DNA of 32,664 nt, from the NCBI RefSeq assembly GCF_014650455.1, contig NZ_BMUZ01000028.1:1-32664 (forward strand), in the 5' to 3' direction. The notes under the pieces are model-generated. The model did no database searches. It was not told the origin of the DNA and saw nothing but the letters and a program-made list of their open reading frames with translations. The stretch comes from Streptomyces xanthochromogenes (GTDB lineage Bacteria; Actinomycetota; Actinomycetes; Streptomycetales; Streptomycetaceae). Made by a program: the position numbers and the translations under genes. Numbering within the stretch: the stretch's first letter is position 1; the number at the start of each line of letters is the position of its first letter. This document shows positions 25,519-32,664 of the stretch, in pieces.

Positions 25519-26409
25519 GTGAACGGCGTCGAGGAATGGGCACGGCACTGGCAGCACCACGAGCTGCCCGGCCTCGACCTGCTCCGCGCCCGCTACATCC
25601 ACCACACCTTCCCGCGCCACGCCCACGAGGGATTCGTCCTCGGCGCCGTACGCACCGGCATCGAAGCCGTCGTGATGCCCGGCGAGACCGTCCGGGCCCG
25701 CCCCGGCACCGTCGTCATGATCAACCCCGAGGTGCCGCACGCCGCCCACGCCGGAACCCCCGAAGGCTGGACGTACGCCACCCTCTACCCCTCCGCCGAG
25801 CTGATCGCCGACATAGCGGCCGAGACCACCACCCTGGGCGGCACCGCCGTCTTCGCCCGGACCATCGTCGAGGACCCCGACACCGCCCTCCTCATCCAGG
25901 ACGTCCACCGCGCCGCCGAACAGGGCAACGCACTGGCCGCCGACAGCGTCTTCCGCATCGCCGTCGCCCGCCTCCTTCGCCGCCACGGCCACGACCTGCC
26001 CGAGCGCACCCCGAGATCCGCCGGCGCCCGCGCCGCGGCCACCGCCCGCCTCCTCCTCGTCGAGCGCCTCGCCGAACCGCCCTCCCTCGAACAGCTCGCC
26101 ACCGAACTCGGCACCAGCCCCTTCGCCCTGCTGCGCGCCTTCAAGACGGAGTACGGGCTGCCCCCGCACACCTGGCTGACCGGCGAGCGCGTACGCCGGG
26201 CCCGCCGCCTCCTGGACCGGGGCACGCCGCCCGCCGAAGCCGCCCTCGCCGTGGGCTTCAGCGACCAGCCGCACCTCAACCGCCACTTCACCCGCATCGT
26301 CGGCGTCACCCCCGGCGCCTACCGCCGCGAACGCACCGCGGCCCGGATACAGCCCTGGGCTCCCGGCAGCGCAAGAACGTACAAGAACGAGAACACCGCC
26401 CTCTTCTAA
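25519..26409 (+). CDS. AraC family transcriptional regulator
   Basis: 296 aa from GTG 25519, probably leaderless (no ribosome site, -10 GAGAAT 6 nt upstream). The N-terminal half is an AraC-type cupin sensor (HAHEGFVLGAV, MINPEVPHAAH). The C-terminal 100 residues hold two helix-turn-helices (LEQLATELGTSPFALLRAFK, then AALAVGFSDQPHLNRHFTR) ending in the family signature GVTPGAYRRER. azlC begins 10 nt after the stop, so it most likely controls the azlCD exporter. The ligand may be an amino acid, but this is inference from context. It is divergent from lhr across 55 bp. Confidence 0.9.
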   Translation: MNGVEEWARHWQHHELPGLDLLRARYIHHTFPRHAHEGFVLGAVRTGIEAVVMPGETVRARPGTVVMINPEVPHAAHAGTPEGWTYATLYPSAELIADIAAETTTLGGTAVFARTIVEDPDTALLIQDVHRAAEQGNALAADSVFRIAVARLLRRHGHDLPERTPRSAGARAAATARLLLVERLAEPPSLEQLATELGTSPFALLRAFKTEYGLPPHTWLTGERVRRARRLLDRGTPPAEAALAVGFSDQPHLNRHFTRIVGVTPGAYRRERTAARIQPWAPGSARTYKNENTALF

Positions 26410-26412
26410 CGT
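26407..26412 (+). promoter_or_regulatory. Candidate azlC -10 overlapping the araC-type stop codon
   Basis: TAACGT contains the TAA stop of the upstream gene and ends 7 nt before the azlC GTG. There is no ribosome site for azlC. No -35 match is visible. Confidence 0.3.
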
Positions 26413-26419
26413 CCACGAC

Positions 26420-27247
26420 GTGGCAACAGAACAGACAGCACCCCCGCAAACACCCCAGGAGACACCGCCCGGGCCCGGCGGCAAGCCCGACGCGGCCGTC
26501 GTCCGCGACGCCCTGGGCGTCGGCATCGCCGTAGGGCTCTCCGGCTTCGCCTTCGGAGTGACCTCCGCCGGATCGGGACTCGGCCTCCTCCAGACGTGCG
26601 CGCTCAGCCTCCTCGTCTTCACCGGCGCCTCCCAGTTCGCCCTCGTCGGCGCCCTCGCCGCCGGCGGCAACCCCTTCACCGCGGCCGCCGGCGCCTTCTT
26701 CCTCGGCACCCGCAACGCCTTCTACGGGCTGCGCCTGTCGCAACTCCTCGCGCTCCCCAAGGCGTTGCGGCCCCTCGCCGCCCAATGGGTCATCGACGAG
26801 ACCACCGCCGTCACCCTCGCCCAGCCGACCCGACGCGCCGCCCGGATCGGCTTCACCGTCACCGGCGCCACCCTCTACGTGCTGTGGAACCTGACCACGC
26901 TCGCCGGAGCCCTCGGCGCGCGGGCCATCGGCGACACCGACGCCTGGGGACTCGACGCCGCGAGCCCCGCCGTCTTCCTCGCCCTCCTCGCACCCATGCT
27001 CAAGACCACCACCGAGCGCGTCACCGCCGCCCTCGCCGTCGTCCTCGTCCTGGCTCTGCTGCCCGTCCTGCCCGCCGGCGTGCCCGTCCTGGGCGCCGCC
27101 CTCGCCGCCCCCCTCGTGCTCTTCCTGAAGGGCCGCGGCGCCACCGCCACCGCTCCGGGCACGGGCCCGGACCCGGCCGGAGACGACATCACCGATCCGG
27201 GTCGATCCGGCGAGATCGGGAACTCCCCGAAAGGACAAGCACGTTGA
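26420..27247 (+). CDS. azlC: AzlC family branched-chain amino acid exporter, large subunit
   Basis: 275 aa from GTG 26420. A Pro/Gln-rich cytoplasmic start of about 30 residues precedes the AzlC core, with membrane helices from about 32 to 240. Family texts are GIAVGLSGFAFGV, FTGASQFALVGALAAGG and FFLGTRNAFYGLRLS. A hydrophilic tail of about 35 residues (PGTGPDPAGDD...) ends it. AzlC and AzlD together export leucine-type amino acids and analogues (the BrnFE pair in corynebacteria). The stop overlaps the azlD start. The AraC-type gene immediately upstream is its probable regulator. Confidence 0.9.
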   Translation: MATEQTAPPQTPQETPPGPGGKPDAAVVRDALGVGIAVGLSGFAFGVTSAGSGLGLLQTCALSLLVFTGASQFALVGALAAGGNPFTAAAGAFFLGTRNAFYGLRLSQLLALPKALRPLAAQWVIDETTAVTLAQPTRRAARIGFTVTGATLYVLWNLTTLAGALGARAIGDTDAWGLDAASPAVFLALLAPMLKTTTERVTAALAVVLVLALLPVLPAGVPVLGAALAAPLVLFLKGRGATATAPGTGPDPAGDDITDPGRSGEIGNSPKGQAR

Positions 27248-27552
27248 ACGTCTGGATCGCCATCGCCGCCACCGCCCTCGGCTGCTACCTCGTCAAGCTC
27301 CTCGGCCTGCTCGTCCCCGCGGGCGCCCTGGACCGCCCCCTGGTCAAACGGCTCGCCGCCCTGCTGCCGGTGGCCCTGCTCGCCGCACTCACCGCACAGC
27401 AGACCTTCAGCACCGGCCACCAGGTACTGCTCGACGCCCGGGCCGCCGGACTCGCGACGGCAGCCGTCGCCCTGCTCCTGCGCGCCCCGTTCCTCGTGAT
27501 CGTCGCGGCAGCCGTGCTCGTCACCGCGGGCGCACGCGCCCTCGGCGGCTGA
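27244..27552 (+). CDS. azlD: AzlD family exporter, small subunit (TTG start)
   Basis: 102 aa from TTG 27244, which overlaps the azlC stop as TTGA; GAAAGGA (27228-27234) is 9 nt upstream. No ATG or GTG would give a full-length protein, so TTG is the only sensible start. Three to four hydrophobic helices (NVWIAIAATALGCYLVKLLG, LLPVALLAALTAQQTF, GLATAAVALLLRAPFLVIVAAAVLV) match the AzlD family in size and layout. It forms the export complex with AzlC. Confidence 0.88.
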   Translation: MNVWIAIAATALGCYLVKLLGLLVPAGALDRPLVKRLAALLPVALLAALTAQQTFSTGHQVLLDARAAGLATAAVALLLRAPFLVIVAAAVLVTAGARALGG

Positions 27553-27615
27553 GCAGGCGCAGGACCGGGCGGACAGCGGCGAGGGCGGACCGGGGGCGGG
27601 GGCCCGCCCGGCAGA

Positions 27616-27658
27616 GCCGTCACGGCGCCCCACCGCCCCTCCCGGAGGCCGTGACGGC
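27616..27658. terminator. Convergent terminator between azlD and hypothetical gene
   Basis: A perfect 11-bp inverted repeat, GCCGTCACGGC (27616-27626) with GCCGTGACGGC (27648-27658), has a 21-nt loop. It lies between two convergent genes and can act in both directions. Confidence 0.55.
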
Positions 27659-27663
27659 CCGCC

Positions 27664-28596
27664 TCACCCGATGGCGCGGCCGTGGGCGCGCAGCGTGCGC
27701 AGCGCCTCGATGGTCACCATCGGGCGGCACTCCAGCTCCGTGCCGGGCGCCCACGCGCGCCAACGGATCGGCCAGCCACCGTCCGCGCACTGCTCGGCCG
27801 CCAAGTGGTCGAGCGAGCGCCCCATCTCCTCGTCGGTGAACCAGCGCCGCGCCAGCGACCGGGGCCCGCGCGCATAGTCGTGCGGAAAGTGGTGCTCGCC
27901 CGGGGCGTACCCCTCGGCGACCGGATACTCCGCGATCCGCGCCGGATCGAGCACCGCGAGCCCCTGCCCCCGCACGAGCCGGCCGAGCCGGTCGGCGGCC
28001 GCCTCCGCCCGGGAACGGTCCGGGGCGCCGTCCAGGAACGCCACCGCCGCCTCCACCTCGTACGGATGCGAACCCTCCAGGGCGTCGACCGCCGCCCAGC
28101 AGAAGTCGGTGGCCCGGAACAGCCAGGCGTGCCACACCTGGTTGCGGTGCAGCAGCCCCACCACGGGACCGGTGGTCAGCAGCGCGCTCGGCGGATCGTC
28201 GACCACGGGCACGAACGGCGCCGCCGGATAGCCGCGCTGCGAAGGGTGCAGCGCCGGCAGCGCCCCGTCCCTGGTGGACACCTCCGTCAGATAGCGGCAC
28301 ATCCGCTCCACGCGCTGCCCGCCCAGCCGGCCGACCGAGTCCAGGACCCGCAGCGCGTGCGCGGTGTGCAGGGGCTGACTGACCGGGCCGCGCAGATCGG
28401 GCTCCAGCGCATGGCCGTAGCCGCCGTCGTCGCCCTGGTAGGCCGCGAGTGCCGCCTCGACGGCGTCGGCGTCCCCGCCGAGGAAGTGGTAGGCGAACCG
28501 GCGCTGTTCGAGCACCCTGGCCGTCAGCCAGACGAAGTGCTCGGCGCGCGCCAGCGGGGAGTCGGGGGAGTGGGGGGATGCCCCGGAACCAGCCAT
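27664..28596 (-). CDS. Hypothetical protein with alpha/alpha-toroid (prenyltransferase/terpene-cyclase-like) repeats
   Basis: 310 aa from ATG 28596. The TACCGT hexamer ends 7 nt upstream and there is no ribosome site, suggesting a leaderless message. The motifs YQGDDGGYGHALEPDLRGP and LAAEQCADGGWPIRW resemble QW-type repeats of the squalene cyclase/prenyltransferase-beta fold. I see neither the DxDD nor the zinc-site pattern needed for catalysis, so an enzymatic role is unproven. It is soluble in appearance (no signal peptide or membrane segment) and transcribed alone, divergent from the DUF3046 gene. Confidence 0.7.
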   Translation of the reverse strand: MAGSGASPHSPDSPLARAEHFVWLTARVLEQRRFAYHFLGGDADAVEAALAAYQGDDGGYGHALEPDLRGPVSQPLHTAHALRVLDSVGRLGGQRVERMCRYLTEVSTRDGALPALHPSQRGYPAAPFVPVVDDPPSALLTTGPVVGLLHRNQVWHAWLFRATDFCWAAVDALEGSHPYEVEAAVAFLDGAPDRSRAEAAADRLGRLVRGQGLAVLDPARIAEYPVAEGYAPGEHHFPHDYARGPRSLARRWFTDEEMGRSLDHLAAEQCADGGWPIRWRAWAPGTELECRPMVTIEALRTLRAHGRAIG

Positions 28597-28603
28597 GCTG
28601 GAG

Positions 28604-28609
28604 ACGGTA
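28604..28609 (-). promoter_or_regulatory. -10 hexamer of the toroid-like hypothetical gene
   Basis: TACCGT on the minus strand, 7 nt before the ATG at 28596; a leaderless layout. No -35 match. Confidence 0.4.
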
Positions 28610-28664
28610 GGGCCCCCGGAGCCGCGGACCACCCCCACGGCCGGGGCTGCACTCCCAGGGGCGC

Positions 28665-28670
28665 GATACT
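28665..28670 (+). promoter_or_regulatory. -10 hexamer of the DUF3046 gene
   Basis: GATACT ends 6 nt before ATG 28677. The context GATACTTGAGTCATG is nearly the same as TAGTCTTGAGTCCATG before rimO. No ribosome site is present, so the message is probably leaderless. Confidence 0.45.
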
Positions 28671-28676
28671 TGAGTC

Positions 28677-28871
28677 ATGCGGTTGACGATTTTCTGGGAG
28701 CGGATGGCCGACCACTTCGGCGCCGCGTACGCCGACTCCTTCGCGCGTGACCACGTGATGACCGAACTGGGCGGGCGCACCGTGCACGAGGCACTCGACG
28801 CGGGCTGGGAGGCGAAGGACGTCTGGCGCGCGGTCTGCGCGGCCATGGACGTACCCGCCGAACGGCGCTGA
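28677..28871 (+). CDS. DUF3046 family small protein
   Basis: 64 aa from ATG 28677. The text MRLTIFWERMADHFG, then FARDHVMTELGGRTVHEALDAGW and VWRAVC, is the actinobacterial DUF3046 family, usually encoded just upstream of recA, as here. The function is unknown. It is a soluble, probably all-helical protein. It lies about 250 bp before the AI-2E permease, with a large palindrome between them. Confidence 0.85.
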   Translation: MRLTIFWERMADHFGAAYADSFARDHVMTELGGRTVHEALDAGWEAKDVWRAVCAAMDVPAERR

Positions 28872-28997
28872 AACCCGCCCCGCGTCCGCCGGCGCCGCGA
28901 GGCCCCGCCGACGGCCCTTCGCGCACCGGCCGCGCACCGGCCCGACCGCCTTCGGGTGAACGGCACGGCCACGGCTGACGCTCCGGCCCGGGCGACC

Positions 28998-29023
28998 GGC
29001 CGGCCCGCCGCGGCGGGCCGGCC
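28998..29023. repeat. 26-bp perfect palindrome
   Basis: GGCCGGCCCGCCG (28998-29010) is followed directly by its reverse complement to 29023, with no loop. It may act as a terminator stem for DUF3046 or a protein-binding site before the AI-2E permease gene. Confidence 0.6.
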
Positions 29024-29093
29024 CGCGCGATCCGGCGGGAACGGATGCGAGGCCCGGCCCGAGCCCCGGCCGGTGACGGACGGTGGCGGCCCG

Positions 29094-29116
29094 CTGTCGG
29101 ACCCATGGGCGAGACT
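29094..29116 (+). promoter_or_regulatory. Degenerate RecA-NDp-like promoter of AI-2E permease gene
   Basis: CTGTCGGAC (29094-29102), exactly 8 bases, then GAGACT (29111-29116). It matches 6 of 9 positions of TTGTCRGTG, including the TGTCRG core, with the right spacing. GAGACT ends 6 nt before GTG 29123. Confidence 0.4.
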
Positions 29117-29122
29117 TGCCCC

Positions 29123-30370
29123 GTGGCACCGACAGATGAGATCACCCCCGACGACCGCGCGGCCGACCGCGAAACCGGCCCGGCGGACGTCCGCGGAACC
29201 GACCGGACGGACAGCCGGGAGACCGGCCCGGCCGACGACCCGCCCGCCTCCGGGAAGCCCCCGACGAACCTCCTCGGGGCCGCCGGCCCCGCCCGCATGC
29301 CCCGCTGGCTGCCGCGTGCCGTCGTGCTGGTCCTGGCCCTGTACGCCTGCTTCCAGCTGGGCAGCTGGGCCTTCCACCAGCTCATCGGTCTGCTGATCAA
29401 CATCCTGATCGCGTTCTTCGTCGCACTCGCCATGGAACCCGCCGTCGGCCGGATGGCGGCCCGCGGCATGCGCCGGGGACTCGCCACCTTCCTCGTCTTC
29501 CTCGCCCTGGCGGTCGCCACCGTCGGCTTCGTCGTGCTGCTCGGCTCGATGCTGGCGGGACAGATCGTCGACATGGTCGAGCAGTTCCCCCGCTACCTCG
29601 ACTCGGTGATCAACTGGGTCAACCACACCTTCCACACCGACCTCTCCCGCGTCGAGGTGCAGGACAGCCTGCTCCACTCCGACTGGCTGCAGAAGTACGT
29701 CCAGAACAGCGCGACCGGAGTGCTCGACGTCTCCGCGACCGTGCTCGGCGGCCTCTTCCGGCTGCTCACGATCTTCCTGTTCTCGTTCTACTTCGCCGCC
29801 GACGGGCCCCGGCTGCGCCGGACCCTCTGCTCCGTACTGCCGCCCGCCCGCCAGGCGGAGGTGCTGCGGGCGTGGGAGATCGCGGTCGACAAGACCGGCG
29901 GCTACCTCTACTCACGCGGCCTCATGGCGCTCATCTCCGGCATCGCGCACTACATCCTGCTGGAGGTTCTGGGCGTCCCCTACGCCCCGGCGCTCGCGGT
30001 GTGGGTGGGCCTGGTCTCCCAGTTCATCCCCACCATCGGCACCTACCTGGCGGGCGCCCTGCCCATGCTCATCGCCTTCACGGTGAACCCCTGGTACGCG
30101 GTGTGGGTGCTCGGATTCGTGGTGGTCTACCAGCAGTTCGAGAACTACATGCTCCAGCCCAAGCTCACCGCCAGGACCGTGGACATCCACCCCGCGGTCG
30201 CCTTCGGCTCGGTGATCGCGGGCACGGCCCTGATGGGCGCGGTCGGCGCCCTCATCGCCATCCCCGCGGTCGCCACCCTGCAGGCGTTCCTCGGGGCGTA
30301 CGTGAAGCGCTACGACGTCACGGACGACCCCCGCGTCCACGGCAGGCACCAGGCCCGCGGCACGTCCTGA
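29123..30370 (+). CDS. AI-2E/PerM family membrane permease
   Basis: 415 aa if GTG 29123 is used, chosen because GAGACT lies 6 nt upstream and there is no ribosome site; ATG 29105 in frame is the alternative. The first ~55 residues are acidic, Thr/Asp/Arg-rich and disordered. Then come about eight hydrophobic helices, with family texts IAFFVALAMEPAVGRM, SFYFAADGPRLRR, GLVSQFIPTIGTYLAG and VYQQFENYMLQPKLTARTVDIHPA. This is the UPF0118/PerM fold. Members export small molecules or ions; substrates are mostly unknown and an autoinducer role should not be assumed. It lies directly upstream of recA. Confidence 0.88.
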   Translation: MAPTDEITPDDRAADRETGPADVRGTDRTDSRETGPADDPPASGKPPTNLLGAAGPARMPRWLPRAVVLVLALYACFQLGSWAFHQLIGLLINILIAFFVALAMEPAVGRMAARGMRRGLATFLVFLALAVATVGFVVLLGSMLAGQIVDMVEQFPRYLDSVINWVNHTFHTDLSRVEVQDSLLHSDWLQKYVQNSATGVLDVSATVLGGLFRLLTIFLFSFYFAADGPRLRRTLCSVLPPARQAEVLRAWEIAVDKTGGYLYSRGLMALISGIAHYILLEVLGVPYAPALAVWVGLVSQFIPTIGTYLAGALPMLIAFTVNPWYAVWVLGFVVVYQQFENYMLQPKLTARTVDIHPAVAFGSVIAGTALMGAVGALIAIPAVATLQAFLGAYVKRYDVTDDPRVHGRHQARGTS

Positions 30371-30375
30371 GCGGG

Positions 30376-30403
30376 CGCGCGGCCGGTGCGGAGCCGGCGC
30401 GCG
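30376..30403 (+). terminator. Terminator after AI-2E permease gene
   Basis: CGCGCG (30376-30381) pairs with CGCGCG (30398-30403), and CCGG with CCGG inside, with one bulged G and a 7-nt loop. A GC-rich hairpin without a U tract, 5 nt after the stop. Confidence 0.5.
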
Positions 30404-30463
30404 GCGGTCCCGGGAAGGTCCCGGGCAGCGGCGGAACGGGGCGGTCCGCCCGGCGTGGTGCGC

Positions 30464-30493
30464 TTGACACCAAAATCGAACATCCATTCTTAT
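30464..30493 (+). promoter_or_regulatory. recA promoter 1 (TTGACA type)
   Basis: A perfect TTGACA (30464-30469), 18-bp spacer, then TCTTAT (30488-30493). The spacer holds a LexA-like box. Transcripts would have a leader of about 140 nt. Confidence 0.65.
30476..30491 (+). promoter_or_regulatory. LexA-like SOS box of recA
   Basis: TCGAAC-ATCC-ATTCTT: the left half is perfect for the actinobacterial box TCGAAC-N4-GTTCGA and the right half is degenerate. The core GAACATCCATTC is the form I recall for Streptomyces recA. Position between -35 and -10 fits repression by LexA. Confidence 0.65.
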
Positions 30494-30542
30494 GAGGGTC
30501 CAGCCCTGTGTTTGCAAGGGTTCCACCGCGATTCCGGTGGAG

Positions 30543-30551
30543 TTATCCACA
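30543..30551 (+). promoter_or_regulatory. DnaA box in recA leader
   Basis: TTATCCACA is a perfect consensus DnaA box. It lies directly after a small hairpin (TCCACCG/CGGTGGA, 30522-30541) between the two recA promoters. A single 9-mer match may be chance. Confidence 0.45.
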
Positions 30552-30574
30552 GGCTGGAAGGACGTCGGGGCCCA

Positions 30575-30597
30575 TTGTCAGTGGCAGGGGTTAGCGT
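30575..30597 (+). promoter_or_regulatory. RecA-NDp/PafBC-type damage promoter of recA
   Basis: TTGTCAGTG (30575-30583), 8 bases, then TAGCGT (30592-30597). This is a full match to the mycobacterial RecA-NDp pattern TTGTCRGTG-N8-TAnnnT, controlled by PafBC. The predicted start of transcription falls at or next to an in-frame GTG (30605). Confidence 0.82.
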
Positions 30598-30640
30598 CTT
30601 TGACGTGAAGCGATCGACTCAAGCAAATCGGGTGGAACCC

Positions 30641-31783
<1,143 letters not shown>

Positions 31784-31785
31784 CG

Positions 31786-32409
31786 GTGACCCGCAGGACC
31801 GAGTGGACCGGCCCCGAGGAGCCCAGCCCCCCACGGGGCCGCTCCCGACGGGCCGGCCCGGACGGACCGGCCGACGCCACCCACACGGCCAAAGCCGACA
31901 CACCACCAGCGCCCCAGGACCCGGCCGAGCGGGCGCGGGCCATCTGCCTGCGCCTGCTCACCGGGACCCCCCGCACCCGCAAACAACTCGCCGACGCCCT
32001 CAAGAAACGGGAGATCCCCGACGACGTAGCCGAAGAAGTCCTCTCCCGCTTCGAGGAAGTCGGCCTGATCAACGACGCCGCGTTCGCCGACGCCTGGGTG
32101 GAATCCCGCCACCACGGGCGCGGCCTCGCCCGCCGCGCCCTCGCCCGCGAACTGCGCACCAAGGGCGTGGACACCACCGTCATCGACGAAGCCGTCGCCC
32201 AGCTCGACCCCGACCAGGAAGAGGAGCGAGCACGCGACCTGGTGGCGCGCAAACTCCGCTCCACCCGCGGCCTCGACCGCGACCGCCGCCTGCGGCGCCT
32301 CGCCGGAATGCTCGCCCGCAAGGGCTATCCCGAAGGCATGGCCCTGCGCGTGGTCCGCCAAGCACTGCAAGAAGAAGGCGACGACGCGGACGACCTGTAC
32401 GAGCCGTGA
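31786..32409 (+). CDS. recX: RecX, regulator of RecA
   Basis: 207 aa from GTG 31786, only 2 nt after the recA stop, which implies coupled translation. The first ~45 residues are charged, Pro/Arg-rich and disordered. The rest is three RecX three-helix repeats: ARAICLRLLTGTPRTRKQLA, VLSRFEEVGLINDAAFADAWVESR, then GLARRALARELRTKG, and the third repeat RARDLVARKLRSTRG. RecX binds the RecA filament and limits its activity; overproduced RecA is toxic without it in streptomycetes and mycobacteria. Confidence 0.95.
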   Translation: MTRRTEWTGPEEPSPPRGRSRRAGPDGPADATHTAKADTPPAPQDPAERARAICLRLLTGTPRTRKQLADALKKREIPDDVAEEVLSRFEEVGLINDAAFADAWVESRHHGRGLARRALARELRTKGVDTTVIDEAVAQLDPDQEEERARDLVARKLRSTRGLDRDRRLRRLAGMLARKGYPEGMALRVVRQALQEEGDDADDLYEP

Positions 32410-32450
32410 CCCGTACGCGCCCCGAGCCACGGGAGGCTCGCGCGTACGGG
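32410..32450 (+). terminator. recA-recX terminator
   Basis: CCCGTACGCG (32410-32419) pairs with CGCGTACGGG (32441-32450), with an inner CGAGCC/GGCTCG stem. It begins directly after the recX stop. Confidence 0.75.
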
Positions 32451-32467
32451 CCCCGAGCCGCTGGGGG

Positions 32468-32544
32468 CTCGACCCACACGGGCCAACCCCCTGGGGTAGT
32501 GCCCTCCTCGACCCACACGGGCCAGCCCCCTGGGGTAGTGCCCT
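32468..32544. repeat. 39-bp-period direct repeat, two copies
   Basis: Two 38-bp copies (32468-32505 and 32507-32544) start with CTCGACCCACACGGGCCA and end with CCTGGGGTAGTGCCCT. They differ at one base and are separated by one C. Confidence 0.85.
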
Positions 32545-32601
32545 CTGGGATCAGGCCCCGCCGGGTCCGCCCGGCCCGGCCCGGGGGCCGGAACGAACTC
32601 G

Positions 32602-32664
32602 CACCGCCCGGCACCGGCCGCACCGCCCGGCACCGGCCGCACCGCCCGGCACCGGCCGCACCGC
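32602..32664. repeat. 19-bp tandem repeat running off the window
   Basis: CACCGCCCGGCACCGGCCG is repeated three times without a mismatch (32602, 32621, 32640) and starts a fourth time at 32659, where the window ends. The unit is not a multiple of three, so it is not a coding repeat. Confidence 0.9.

Noticed and set aside
21123..26534. A 1803-codon plus-strand frame opposite lhr
   Set aside because: Arg/Gln/His-rich antisense shadow of lhr; it also runs through the araC-type gene in the wrong frame.
32468..32664. CRISPR array
   Set aside because: Repeats are tandem and contiguous, with no unique spacers and no cas genes.

Overview
The window is high-GC actinobacterial DNA, almost certainly a Streptomyces chromosome arm-proximal core region. 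The evidence is the GC-rich third codon positions, the GTG/TTG starts, the 5S rRNA tail, and a gene order (rrn, osaC/osaA/osaB, ftsK, rimO-pgsA-cinA-clgR, dps, nei-lhr, azlCD, DUF3046, recA-recX) that I recall from Streptomyces coelicolor around SCO5745-SCO5770. That locus match is from memory, not from a search. I see no prophage, insertion sequence, CRISPR array or biosynthetic cluster. The region is conserved housekeeping DNA, and the interest lies mainly in regulation.

Left part (1-10.6 kb): the end of an rRNA operon (5S plus a strong terminator), a shortened DegT-type aminotransferase that has lost its PLP residues, tRNA-Thr(GGT), and the osmoadaptation locus. osaC (anti-sigma kinase/PAS/GAF/PP2C phosphatase) is divergent from osaA, a 1833-aa soluble hybrid histidine kinase with about 23 HAMP-type modules. 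osaB, a response regulator without a DNA-binding domain, follows.

Middle part (10.6-20.6 kb): ftsK; a RodZ-like membrane HTH protein; the tightly overlapping rimO-pgsA-cinA set followed by clgR, whose product ends in two alanines (a ClpP-type degron); dpsB; a small membrane protein convergent with and overlapping an SDR gene; and nei.

Right part (20.6-32.7 kb): lhr (1541-aa helicase) divergent from an araC-type regulator with azlC-azlD (branched-chain amino acid exporter); a toroid-fold-like hypothetical; DUF3046; an AI-2E family permease; recA-recX; then tandem repeats at the window edge.

The strongest regulatory observation is that the 9-mer TTGTCAGTG, followed after exactly 8 bases by a -10-like hexamer, occurs upstream of both recA and lhr. 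This is the mycobacterial RecA-NDp (PafBC) damage promoter. A degenerate version with the same spacing precedes the AI-2E permease next to recA. In each case the -10 lies 6-7 bases before an in-frame start codon, so the transcripts may be leaderless; for recA this would give a RecA extended by 12 residues. recA also has a TTGACA promoter with a LexA-like box in its spacer and a perfect TTATCCACA DnaA box in its leader. A second unexplained element is a cluster of six GACAG/CTGTC pentamers, with a 14-bp palindrome, between ftsK and the RodZ-like gene.
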